Origin: Firm-04 sp045596625
GTDB lineage: Bacteria; Bacillota; Clostridia; Oscillospirales; Ruminococcaceae
Reading direction: 5' to 3'
Assembly: GCA_045596625.1 (NCBI GenBank)
Contig: JAZOCU010000083.1
Location: 1 to 34,305, forward strand
Length of the DNA stretch: 34,305 bases
Shown: in pieces, positions 16,601-24,032 of the stretch
Layout: each line of letters begins with the position of its first letter
Numbering within the stretch: the first letter of the stretch is position 1
The notes under the pieces: model-generated
The model's database searches: none
What the model saw: only the letters and a program-made list of their open reading frames with translations
Told to the model about the DNA's origin: nothing
Made by a program: the position numbers and the translations under genes

Positions 16601-19600
16601 GTTCCTCCACAAGCTGCTCCTGCTCGACTGCGGATATTGTGACGGTAAAGACCGCCGACTGCTGTTTGCCTTGTGCATCGGTCATCACACAGCAATACTG
16701 CTTGCTGCCTGCTTCTGTGACCGATGGCTGATACTGTGCATTGACTGCATCAGGAAGTAATATATTAGTCCCATCCTCGGCAACAACATACCACTGATAG
16801 CTTATATTGCTGCCTACGGTCAGCATCGTCAGTGAGATCGGCTCATATTGCTGTGTACGGCTCTGCGTACCAAAAGCATAGATCAAAGCCGGTATATCAG
16901 TCAGTTCTGACTCCTGCGCTGCAGCATATGTCTGCAATGCCGCAGATGGCGATGTACAATAAATTCGGACACCTGCAGCAATGGCATCTTCGGCAATCTC
17001 AGTACACTGCGCGCCCAGCAATACCCAATCTGTCTGCGCAATTGCATGATCAGACAGCGTGATGACTGCCGGAAATTCCAGCAATCCGATAGCCGCATAG
17101 ACAAAGGCATCACTCATCACCTTTGCAGCAGACGGAAATGAAAGATGATCGGCATAAACACCGGCAAAAGATCGGAATGTCACCGACTGCAATGAGGCAA
17201 AACAAATCTCTTCCCCTCGTTTGCCCAAAGGACAGCCATAAAATACATCCGTACCCAGAACAGTGATCTCTTCAAAAGGCAGATCCAGCACCAGACCGAA
17301 ACCGGTTTGCTGCACGGCAAGCGACTGATCCCGCAGCACAGTCACACCCGGAAGCTCTAACTGACGCAGAGAGGTACAGCCCGCAAAGGTCAGACGAGGA
17401 AGCTCTGTGATCTGTTCGGGCAATGCAACACGCAGCAATGCACTGGCACCGCTGAATACACCCTCTCCCATTAGCTCCAAGGCTGAGAACCGTAAGCTGC
17501 CGGCAAATGCGGTACAATCCTGCAATGCGCCGTCTCCGATCGCCACCAGAGATTCCCATGGACAGCGCAGCTGTGTCAAGGCTGTACAACCGGCAAAGAC
17601 AGCATCACCCATACGAATCAGCTGAGGCAGCATCACGCTTTGCAGCGAAGTACAATGATAAAATACACGATCCGGCAACTCTTTGAGCAAATCAAAAGAT
17701 GCAGATTCCAATGCTGCACAATTATAAAAGGCAGCTTCGCCCAATTCCGTCAATCCGGCGAAAAAGGATACCGTTTGCAATTCCTTGCACTCCGCAAAAG
17801 CAAAAGCACCTACACTGCTGATGCCATCTGCTTTCACAGATTGCAGCACAGGACATCCATAAAATGCATTTTCCTCAATTAAAGTTACCGTATCGGGCAG
17901 TGTAAGCTCCTGCAAATACGGATGCTCTGCGAAGGCATATGCACCAATTGCAGTCACAGTTTGCCCATCAATGCTCTGCGGAATCGTCAAGCGGCGTGAA
18001 ACGCCCCGATATGCTGTCAGAACACCGTTTTCAATGGTATACGGCACAGATACATCCAAACCGCCGATGGCGTAAACAGCTTCTGTCTCATAGCTGTCAA
18101 GGCTCCCCTCTTTCACGGCAATGGCACGCACTCGCGTTGTGGAGTCAATGGAAACAGGCATGGTATACAACAAGCCGTTTTCTGCTGTAGGCTCAGAGCT
18201 GTCAAGCGTATAGTAAATCTGAGCGCCCGCAGTCTCACATTGTATTTCTAAGGTAAGTCCCTTACCGTAATTACCTGATTTTTCCGAAAACTCCGGAGAT
18301 GCACATCTGCCATCGGTAAAGAGAAACTCTCCCATAGAAACCAAGCCCCAGCCGAATTCATCATCATAGCCCTGTTTGCCCAGATCCACTGCGTTGACTG
18401 TCAGCAGTGTACAGGCTTCTTTCGGCGTAAGCTCAGGATTCTGCAGCAAAAGCATCGCACAGCATGCAGTGACATGCGGCGTTGCCATACTGGTACCATC
18501 CCATGTTTCCATGGGATTATTCTCACCGATCGTACCGCTGCGGATTGCAACGCCCGGCGCACAAACATCCACCGGTGATCCGAAATTGGAAAATGAAGCA
18601 AGCTCCATTTCCTGATCGATCGCAGCAACCGTAATGCAGCTTTCAATGCCGCCAGGATAATAATACTCTGCCTTGTCTGCATTATTGCCTGCTGCCGCAC
18701 AGCAAATGATTCCCTTTTCATCAGCCAGTGCCATGGCTTCCGCTTCCAGAGGACTCACGCCAAGACCGCCAAAGCTCATATTCAACAGATCCGCATCCTG
18801 CTCTATGGCATACATCAATCCGGCATAGATCTGTTCTTCCGTAGCCTTACCGTTTTTATCAAAAATCTTGATCGGCAGGATCTTGACCTGTTCAGGTGTC
18901 AGCTCACAGATGGTACCGCTGCAATGAGTACCATGCCCATAATCATCGTTGGGTGTATCATCACCGGAGCCGGAAAAATTGACACCGCCTTCCACGATCC
19001 GACCCTTTACCATGGAATGCTCCGGATTGATGCCGGTATCCAGAACGGCAACCAGGATTTCCGGCAGCGTGTCGGAATCAGAAAGAAACTGCTCGTAAAA
19101 TGCAGCCGTATCCAGATACTGTGCGCCCCATGTGTAATAGGATCCGCTCTCTATTCCCTCTGTTTGCGCCGCATATGCAAGAGAGGATGGCTCTCCTGCA
19201 ACAGAAACATAACGGGAAGGCTGCACATATACCACATTCGGATCTGCCTCATAGATCTGATACGCTGCATAGGCTTCTGCACTGGTTTCATATTGCAGAA
19301 TATGCAGATCCCGATAACCGCTGACAACTGCCTTTGCGCCCAGATGATCCACAGATCCCGGCGCTTTTACGATCAGACGCGCTGTCTGAAAAGGATTTTC
19401 TATGGTCATTACACCGTTTTCTTCTGAAACAGTATAGCCCCATGCTTCGGCATTTTCATCAAAGGAAAGCGACGATTCCTCCCGCTTCAGAAAGCTTTTG
19501 TATTTGTATTGCTCATCCTCCGGCACGATCATTAAGCCGTGATCCTGCACCTGCAAATCGCCCCATTCTGTACCGACAGCATTGCCATCTGCATAAATCA

Positions 19601-19829
19601 CGCCTTCCTCGGAACGAAATGTCAGTGTTTCATAGGATTCCTCTGCACAGTCATAATTAGAAAATATTTGCAGACTGCGGGCAAATTCCTTGACAGATAA
19701 GGCAGACGAAAAACCATCGAATGCAAAAGCATCTGTCGAAACCCATCCCGATGTAAGCATCGCACCATTTCCAAACAGCAATAACGATATGTAGGCTGCT
19801 ATTGCTTTTTTCCATCGGATTTGTATCAT
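13605..19829 (-). CDS. Giant dockerin-bearing subtilisin-type (S8) protease with LRR and repeated beta modules
   Basis: A 2074-residue secreted protein. It has a signal peptide (about 1-36, ending TDAFA), a propeptide-like region (about 37-220) and an S8 domain (about 230-500) with a complete triad: D264 in AVLDTG, H299 in YGHGTHCSG and S447 in WDGTSMATPH. A chitobiase-C-terminal-like module follows (about 505-590), then BspA-type leucine-rich repeats (about 605-960), an Ig-like domain (about 985-1066), and about five PPC-like beta modules alternating with four TYTGxxIxP-type Ig-like repeats. The C-terminus is a dockerin with two full calcium loops, DFNGDGRCSMAD and DMDGDGMMTLLD. It should therefore dock on the cellulosome. 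Its substrate is unknown; plant wall proteins, host or competitor proteins, or cellulosome processing are all possible. It has its own promoter and lies upstream of glyS on the same strand. Module boundaries are estimates. Confidence 0.9.
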   Translation of the reverse strand: MIQIRWKKAIAAYISLLLFGNGAMLTSGWVSTDAFAFDGFSSALSVKEFARSLQIFSNYDCAEESYETLTFRSEEGVIYADGNAVGTEWGDLQVQDHGLMIVPEDEQYKYKSFLKREESSLSFDENAEAWGYTVSEENGVMTIENPFQTARLIVKAPGSVDHLGAKAVVSGYRDLHILQYETSAEAYAAYQIYEADPNVVYVQPSRYVSVAGEPSSLAYAAQTEGIESGSYYTWGAQYLDTAAFYEQFLSDSDTLPEILVAVLDTGINPEHSMVKGRIVEGGVNFSGSGDDTPNDDYGHGTHCSGTICELTPEQVKILPIKIFDKNGKATEEQIYAGLMYAIEQDADLLNMSFGGLGVSPLEAEAMALADEKGIICCAAAGNNADKAEYYYPGGIESCITVAAIDQEMELASFSNFGSPVDVCAPGVAIRSGTIGENNPMETWDGTSMATPHVTACCAMLLLQNPELTPKEACTLLTVNAVDLGKQGYDDEFGWGLVSMGEFLFTDGRCASPEFSEKSGNYGKGLTLEIQCETAGAQIYYTLDSSEPTAENGLLYTMPVSIDSTTRVRAIAVKEGSLDSYETEAVYAIGGLDVSVPYTIENGVLTAYRGVSRRLTIPQSIDGQTVTAIGAYAFAEHPYLQELTLPDTVTLIEENAFYGCPVLQSVKADGISSVGAFAFAECKELQTVSFFAGLTELGEAAFYNCAALESASFDLLKELPDRVFYHCTSLQSVMLPQLIRMGDAVFAGCTALTQLRCPWESLVAIGDGALQDCTAFAGSLRFSALELMGEGVFSGASALLRVALPEQITELPRLTFAGCTSLRQLELPGVTVLRDQSLAVQQTGFGLVLDLPFEEITVLGTDVFYGCPLGKRGEEICFASLQSVTFRSFAGVYADHLSFPSAAKVMSDAFVYAAIGLLEFPAVITLSDHAIAQTDWVLLGAQCTEIAEDAIAAGVRIYCTSPSAALQTYAAAQESELTDIPALIYAFGTQSRTQQYEPISLTMLTVGSNISYQWYVVAEDGTNILLPDAVNAQYQPSVTEAGSKQYCCVMTDAQGKQQSAVFTVTISAVEQEQLVEEQLIYFTDDQSHSLLFVPEYDAEYTFYVCGDVLSQAFLTDTQGNMVSLLTEQSDGSERCTLILEKGKQYLLHTAPIWSGVYMLKATRSKPQGTLLSDMQATYDRFFYPGAKGEIPAVTVTAPDGTLLQQDVDYLAVYRQQNSQGMVYLFGIGAYLGCIPVSITVYEQMFTDTAQTVKLESDTDFVTYLLIPKTSGRYYYYATFLPGYEQERMYYLQKGSLQTDHRYYSIDPLAVITDINGIELSRNDNSGGNGMFRGSVQLQAGQRYLITCTAKAAAYFSLVVAPKVYNLSNAYVDGIDGYVYNGSTISPKISLELDGTVLSSQMDFVQVDQHNDVPGYATVIAQGVGLYTGAAERTYQIDYRGPDAAAPTLEMGSSLLLNFASQRTHAVWFEAKSSHFSTNLDTYRISVDNSNSKRLRYSLYLYDPKTDSFSLVKCGEGTNDYELKNGRYCVVFYHVNSMRLTEHAVTIRQPYSLEDAEITVEPQYYTGGIIQPAVKVVCDGVTLIQDVDYYIRYFEDPVMFGIHEFLVEPKNTSYGRIAGSFEIVVDLPEDAPLLTVGEHTTSVTLEDRLSVYRFEPEEDGTYMLSNAQIMDVVLRAFDEAGEILAEAYGTGEQYATFDAEAGKTYYIMAKFNGVLREGTIHFSLTNDYQLLTECEAVAAQMAWTGEEIIPQVQFYDGEILLTEGVDYELRYCNDNVNVGTAKAHYRGIGEYFGECEVPFSVVAADLFALPDMESFPVLLDEISSGQEKTECDYLIYRYTSGTDAQMQLDLFDVLCLMTAQLYDGEGHFVDSITTKMLGDLQFNMKAGETVYVLISATDIASWNQTFSLLLSECNTEGYQLKTDAENGVAYRMNPSIGYAEVYRLDEKMDTVTLMPEIEGITVSHIPEALFCDLPEPFVVYGYAGCKAAEYADQYEFVYLENNENAGAITVKGDFNGDGRCSMADLVLHHHAVTETAEIKLTQQQYLLADMDGDGMMTLLDTVALMEWLLEESVEST

Positions 19830-19866
19830 AAAAATCCCCTTTCGGAATATAAATTCATACAGATTT

Positions 19867-19895
19867 ATCTTATCATATTCTCAGCGTTTTGTCAA
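19867..19895 (-). promoter_or_regulatory. Sigma-A promoter of the S8 protease gene
   Basis: TTGACA (19895-19890), a 17-base spacer and TAAGAT (19872-19867), followed by an AAAGGGG ribosome site just before ATG 19829. Confidence 0.75.
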
Positions 19896-19968
19896 TCAAA
19901 TTCCGACATCCGCCTTTGATTTTCATACGTTTTTCACAAACCGCAGCAAACGGCTCCCACCACTGCAC

Positions 19969-19998
19969 TTGACAGTAAAGACCGTACAATGCTATAAT
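19969..19998 (+). promoter_or_regulatory. Sigma-A promoter of the lipoprotein gene
   Basis: TTGACA (19969-19974), an 18-base spacer and TATAAT (19993-19998). Transcription would start near 20005, which rules out an upstream in-frame TTG start and fixes the start codon at ATG 20044. Confidence 0.8.
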
Positions 19999-20043
19999 AC
20001 AGTTACAGACTATCATAAGTACAAGGAGAATAAGGAAATCACC

Positions 20044-20871
20044 ATGCTGCAACGATCACGCATTTCGGTTGTTTTGTGCACCGCACTTTTGCTATGCTGC
20101 GGCTGCAACGATAAAAACGACAGCACCGCTTTACAGACATCGACTGCCGACACCACTGCCGCACCTGTTACCACGATATCGATAGCCACCGATACGACTA
20201 TCACGACCACACAATCGCTGTCAGCCGATACGGAAACGAAGAAACCTGTCACGACTACCACCACAGAGCAAACACAGTTTATCTCAACTACCACCACCTT
20301 GATATCCACAGAGCGATTTCCTGCCAATCCTCAATACGGTGAGCATGAATGGGATCCGCATCCGATGCATTTTTCATATCGCTTTCATACCGACGGCATC
20401 AATCTTCGTCTTGCGGGAGGCAGCTATCAGACGCTGCATTATTCATTGACTGAAGCGCAAACCGCTGCGCTCAACGATACCTATATCATTCAAGACTGCA
20501 ATTTTGATGGAAATTACGATCTGCTGCTGCCGCTATCCGGAGAAGGTCAAAACGCTTTGTTTGCGCTCTTTTTATGGGATCCCGACACATTGCACTATCT
20601 TGATCGCGGCATTGAGATCACAGCACCGGTTTTTGATGCAAACCGCAAAGAAGTACGATGCGCTCTCGGCAGCAGCACCAACGAGATCTCTTTTCAGATC
20701 TTTCTCTGGCAGCAGCAACAGCTTCTGCCTTCTGTACAATATCTTGCCAATCAAGAGCGCCTGACGATCACTGTAATACGATATGAACTTGGTACACTCA
20801 AAAGCACTGAGGTGCTCCGATATGCAACAGAATCCGATTGGAATGCTGCCATCAATGAATTCTGGGCATAA
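20044..20871 (+). CDS. Thr-rich lipoprotein with XAC2610-like domain
   Basis: A 275-residue predicted lipoprotein. The N-terminus has a hydrophobic stretch ending in LLLCCGC, where C21 is the likely lipidated cysteine although the box is not perfect. A Thr/Ser-rich linker (about 25-95), including TTTTTE, acts as a spacer from the membrane. The C-terminal domain (about 100-275) contains QDCNFDGNYDLLLPLSGEGQ and FALFLWDPDT. This resembles the XAC2610-type beta domain as I remember it, whose function is unknown. ATG 20044 is chosen because the promoter lies just upstream; an AAGGA site precedes it. It converges with the histidine kinase gene. Confidence 0.75.
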   Translation: MLQRSRISVVLCTALLLCCGCNDKNDSTALQTSTADTTAAPVTTISIATDTTITTTQSLSADTETKKPVTTTTTEQTQFISTTTTLISTERFPANPQYGEHEWDPHPMHFSYRFHTDGINLRLAGGSYQTLHYSLTEAQTAALNDTYIIQDCNFDGNYDLLLPLSGEGQNALFALFLWDPDTLHYLDRGIEITAPVFDANRKEVRCALGSSTNEISFQIFLWQQQQLLPSVQYLANQERLTITVIRYELGTLKSTEVLRYATESDWNAAINEFWA

Positions 20872-20907
20872 TTGTTTTGATACTCCGGTTTTCCAATAAT
20901 CCCAAAC

Positions 20908-20948
20908 AAAAACAGCCTGTGAAGTCTTTGCTTCTCAGGCTGTTTGCA
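20908..20948. terminator. Terminator between lipoprotein and histidine kinase genes
   Basis: AAACAGCCTG (20910-20919) pairs with CAGGCTGTTT (20936-20945), with further GAAG/CTTC pairing inside. On the minus strand it is followed by TTTTTG, so it terminates the histidine kinase gene best and may also serve the lipoprotein gene. Confidence 0.75.
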
Positions 20949-20949
20949 T

Positions 20950-22299
20950 TTATTCTCTCGGAAACAGCAGGGATATCTTTGTTCCCTTGCCCAACTGACT
21001 TTTCATCTCGATTTTGGCATTGTGAAATGCCGCACCATGCTTTACGATGGAGAGCCCCAGACCGGTACCGCCGATCTGGCGGGAATGGCTCTTATCCACA
21101 CGATAAAACCGCTCAAAGATCCGGTCACAATCTGCAGGCGATACTCCAATTCCTGTGTCCGTTACCGTAAATATCGCATGATGAGGCGTTTGTTTTACCG
21201 TCATTTTGACGCTGCCTTCTTCGACATTATATTTGATCGCATTGTCACAGAGATTATACAGCATCTCCTCTACGATAACCGCTACACCACGCATCATAAC
21301 ACTGCTGCCTCGCAAAGTCATCGTCAGATGCTTTTCCTCGGCAGTCGGCTGAAGCTGCATCAACACAGCATTGGCTGTCTGATACAGATCAATCATGACC
21401 ATTTCCTCAGAAAAGCTGTCGTCATCCAATCTTGACAGACGGATGATATCTTCGATCAGCGTGATCATCCGTGAGGATTCATCCCGGATCCGACGGGAAA
21501 ATCCACTAACGTCCTCCGATTTCACCAAGCCTGTTGCAAGCATATCGGCTATACCATAAATGGAAGTCAACGGTGTTTTCAATTCATGGGAAACATTAGA
21601 GGTAAACTCCCGACGAAGCGCATCACGCTTTTCCCGTTCGGTTATATCCAGAAGCACAAGAACCACTCCACCGGTCTCATGAGCATCTGCTGCCGGATTG
21701 GCTACCGGATTGGCGATCAACTGGCAGGCAAGATCGCCCGAATATACAACAGTTTCTCCGTGCTCACCGCGCAACGCATCCGAAACGATCTCACGGAATA
21801 CGGCGCTGTCATTGAGCGCATAGACCGAATGCAGCGGATGGATCAGGTGCGAATCCTTCCCCAACAGATGCAGTGCCGCACTATTGTATGTCAGGATCTC
21901 ACCGGAACTGCCCGTTAAGATCAATCCTTCCCGCATATTCTCCATCAGAACCTGCAGACGCTCCCGCTGATCGGAAAGGTCATAGCGCTGCTCTTCCATT
22001 CGATGATGCAGCTCAGCGATCCGATGCATCAGCGGAAGCAGCTCAGAATAAGTACATTGCTCGGAGACTCTGTCAAAAGGCAATGCATTCACTGATGCTG
22101 CAATGGATCTCGTTGCGGTGCGGCTTAAAATCGCCGCCGCGATCCCAAGCAGGATCCCCACACCAAGCACGCCGACAAGCAGCCATGGCATTGCCTCCAA
22201 TGCACCGAATCGCCATAGGATTCCTGCACAAAGCATTGCCATCAGCAGCACAATGCCGCCACCGAACAGGGCGAAATATCGAATCAAAAGCTTTCTCAT
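20950..22299 (-). CDS. Sensor histidine kinase, PhoR-like
   Basis: A 449-residue membrane kinase. Two membrane segments (about 8-28 and 38-58) are joined by only about 9 residues, so there is almost no extracellular sensor. A linker/HAMP-like stretch follows, then a PAS domain (about 115-220, MREGLILTGSSGEILTYNSA). The HisKA box is FTSNVSHELKTPLTS with H238. The ATPase has its N box (LYNLCDNAIKYN), G1 (DTGIGVSP), F box (IFERFYRVD) and G2 (GGTGLGLSIVK), all intact. ATG 22299 is preferred over an upstream ATG because it overlaps the regulator stop (ATGA) and has an AGAGG site. It pairs with the adjacent response regulator. No phosphate genes are nearby, so a Pho role is not implied. Confidence 0.93.
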   Translation of the reverse strand: MRKLLIRYFALFGGGIVLLMAMLCAGILWRFGALEAMPWLLVGVLGVGILLGIAAAILSRTATRSIAASVNALPFDRVSEQCTYSELLPLMHRIAELHHRMEEQRYDLSDQRERLQVLMENMREGLILTGSSGEILTYNSAALHLLGKDSHLIHPLHSVYALNDSAVFREIVSDALRGEHGETVVYSGDLACQLIANPVANPAADAHETGGVVLVLLDITEREKRDALRREFTSNVSHELKTPLTSIYGIADMLATGLVKSEDVSGFSRRIRDESSRMITLIEDIIRLSRLDDDSFSEEMVMIDLYQTANAVLMQLQPTAEEKHLTMTLRGSSVMMRGVAVIVEEMLYNLCDNAIKYNVEEGSVKMTVKQTPHHAIFTVTDTGIGVSPADCDRIFERFYRVDKSHSRQIGGTGLGLSIVKHGAAFHNAKIEMKSQLGKGTKISLLFPRE

Positions 22300-22985
22300 A
22301 CAGATGCCTCTGCCGCAAGATTCGAAAAGCAATAGCCGACGCCTCGCACAGTTTCGATCAGATTTCCGCCGCTGCCAAGCTTTGAGCGCAGCATCCGGAT
22401 ATGAACATCGACGGTTCGGCTTTCTCCAACATAATTGTATCCCCAGACCGATTGCAGGATCTGCTCACGACTGAGTACAAGCCCTTGATTCCGCATCAGA
22501 AGCGCCAGCAGATCAAATTCCTTGCAAGTCAGTGCAATGGTCTCATCACCGACCGTAACAGAATGTCGATTGGTATCCAATATCACATCACCCACGCGCA
22601 ATGTCTTATCCATACTGCTCTTATCCGTCCGCCGCAGCAGTGCACGGATCCGAGAATACAGCTCCATATTGCCAAAGGGCTTAGTCAGATAATCATCTGC
22701 ACCGCTGTCAAGTCCCAGAACCTTATCAAATTCAGTGCTTTTTGCAGTCAGCATAATGATAGGAAGCTGTGCTGTGGCAGGATTGCTCCGCAGCCAACGC
22801 AGTACAGAAAGGCCATCCTCTTCCGGCAGCATGATATCCAACAATGCAAGCTCCGGCACCGATTCTGCTACTGCTGCCCGAAATGCCGAAGGCAATGCAA
22901 AATCTTTTACATCCAAACCAAAGCTGCGCAGAGAATACGCCGTAAAATAACGGATGTTTTCGTCATCCTCCAGTAAATAGATCAT
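22296..22985 (-). CDS. OmpR/PhoB-family response regulator
   Basis: A 229-residue transcription factor. The receiver domain (1-115) has the acidic pair D7/D8 (LLEDDE), the phosphoacceptor D50 in LALLDIMLPEEDG, and the switch region through LTAK and the conserved Lys in YLTKPFG. The winged-helix domain (about 130-225) has TCKEFDLLALLM and GESRTVDVHIRMLRSKLG, then TVRGVGYCF, as in PhoB. It overlaps the kinase gene by 4 bases, so the two form one operon. Its promoter lies back to back with that of the divergent GDSL lipoprotein operon, within an inverted repeat that may be a binding site. The signal and targets are unknown. Confidence 0.95.
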   Translation of the reverse strand: MIYLLEDDENIRYFTAYSLRSFGLDVKDFALPSAFRAAVAESVPELALLDIMLPEEDGLSVLRWLRSNPATAQLPIIMLTAKSTEFDKVLGLDSGADDYLTKPFGNMELYSRIRALLRRTDKSSMDKTLRVGDVILDTNRHSVTVGDETIALTCKEFDLLALLMRNQGLVLSREQILQSVWGYNYVGESRTVDVHIRMLRSKLGSGGNLIETVRGVGYCFSNLAAEASV

Positions 22986-23020
22986 ACCTGCTCACATCCT
23001 TTCCACTTGATACATTTTTG

Positions 23021-23049
23021 ATTATACCATATTTTTTCTCCGATTGCAA
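23021..23049 (-). promoter_or_regulatory. Sigma-A promoter of the two-component operon
   Basis: TTGCAA (23049-23044), a 17-base spacer and TATAAT (23026-23021). The -35 lies in the left arm of the inverted repeat 23045-23064. Confidence 0.75.
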
Positions 23050-23064
23050 GACGCTGCTCTTGCA
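23045..23064. repeat. Inverted repeat spanning divergent -35 elements (candidate operator)
   Basis: TGCAAGA (23045-23051) and TCTTGCA (23058-23064) are a perfect 7 bp inverted repeat with a 6-base spacer. Each arm contains most of one -35 element of the divergent promoters. A protein bound here would block or modulate both. Confidence 0.5.
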
Positions 23065-23088
23065 GATCATGCAAAATTGTGGTATACT
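23060..23088 (+). promoter_or_regulatory. Sigma-A promoter of the GDSL/radical SAM/HAD operon
   Basis: TTGCAG (23060-23065), a 17-base spacer and TATACT (23083-23088). The transcript would start near 23095, so an in-frame start at 23079 cannot be used and ATG 23130 is supported, with AAAGG at 23116-23120. Confidence 0.65.
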
Positions 23089-23129
23089 ATAACATCATAT
23101 CTCTGTTCTTTGCCGAAAGGATTCCATCT

Positions 23130-24008
23130 ATGAACATTACCGTTTTACAGCGTACCATACAATTCGCAGCTGCCTGCATCATCGCGCTCGGATGCACTGC
23201 CTGCAATGCCGCAGAAAGCAGCTTTCAGCCCTCAAGCGAAGCACCGAAGCAGGAAGAAAAGATTATGGTAACACTTGGCGATTCCATTGCTGCCGGATTT
23301 CGTCTGGAGGATGCCGAACAACAACGGTACTCCGCACGGCTGACCAATGCGCTCTCCGATGAAACCGTACTCTGGAAGGACTGCAATTATGCCGTATCCG
23401 GCGATACCAGCCAAGACCTTCTGAAGCGTCTGAAGGATGGTCGTGCAGTACGTCTGCCGGCAGCCGACTGCATTACCGTTTGCATCGGTGCCAATTATCT
23501 TCTGGGCCCTTTCACCGAGTTTTTGACTGTTTATCATAAAGCCGAGGATGTATCGGCACCTGCGATATCGGATGCCTTTGATGCAATGCTGCAGGAAATC
23601 GATACCGGCCTTGCTCAGCTTGGCACCGATCTGCAGCTGATATATGACTGGATCCGGGAACGCAATGCAGAAGCAACGATCGTGTTCCTTACCGTATATC
23701 ATCCTTATGCCGATCAGAAAACGCCTCTTGTGATCGGAGAGCAATCTATCGTACTTGCGGATTACGGCGAAGAACAGATTGGCCGACTGAATGATGTAAT
23801 CCGCAGCTTCAGCAAACAGAATGATGTGATCATCGCAGAGATCGATGCTGCATTTGCAGCAGAACCTGTCCCGCCGATCTTTGGCGCTGTCTCCAATACT
23901 TCGGCACTGACGATCGATCCGCATCCCAATGAAAAGGGACATCAGATTATTGCCGATACGCTGAGCTCCCTTTTGCTTCAGCAAAAAGCAGTAAACAAAT
24001 CCGCATAA
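23130..24008 (+). CDS. SGNH/GDSL-family hydrolase lipoprotein
   Basis: A 292-residue exported hydrolase. The N-terminus (about 1-25) is hydrophobic and ends ALGCTACN; lipidation at C22 or C25 is likely, though neither box is perfect. The SGNH blocks are present: the nucleophile S52 in MVTLGDSIAAG, a block III Gly-Asn in CIGANYLLGP, and the Asp/His pair in IDPHPNEKGHQ near the end. Such enzymes remove acyl groups from lipids, peptidoglycan or polysaccharides such as acetyl-xylan. The spacing to the next gene is 24 bases, making it the first gene of an operon with the radical SAM and HAD genes. Its substrate cannot be read; carbohydrate deacetylation is only one option. Confidence 0.88.
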   Translation: MNITVLQRTIQFAAACIIALGCTACNAAESSFQPSSEAPKQEEKIMVTLGDSIAAGFRLEDAEQQRYSARLTNALSDETVLWKDCNYAVSGDTSQDLLKRLKDGRAVRLPAADCITVCIGANYLLGPFTEFLTVYHKAEDVSAPAISDAFDAMLQEIDTGLAQLGTDLQLIYDWIRERNAEATIVFLTVYHPYADQKTPLVIGEQSIVLADYGEEQIGRLNDVIRSFSKQNDVIIAEIDAAFAAEPVPPIFGAVSNTSALTIDPHPNEKGHQIIADTLSSLLLQQKAVNKSA

Positions 24009-24032
24009 TATTAAAGGAAAGGTTATAAAAGG

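Noticed and set aside
19969..20043. Longer N-terminus of the Thr-rich lipoprotein from a TTG at 19969
   Set aside because: That TTG is part of the -35 hexamer, so it is upstream of the transcript. The extended N-terminus would also bury the lipoprotein signal.
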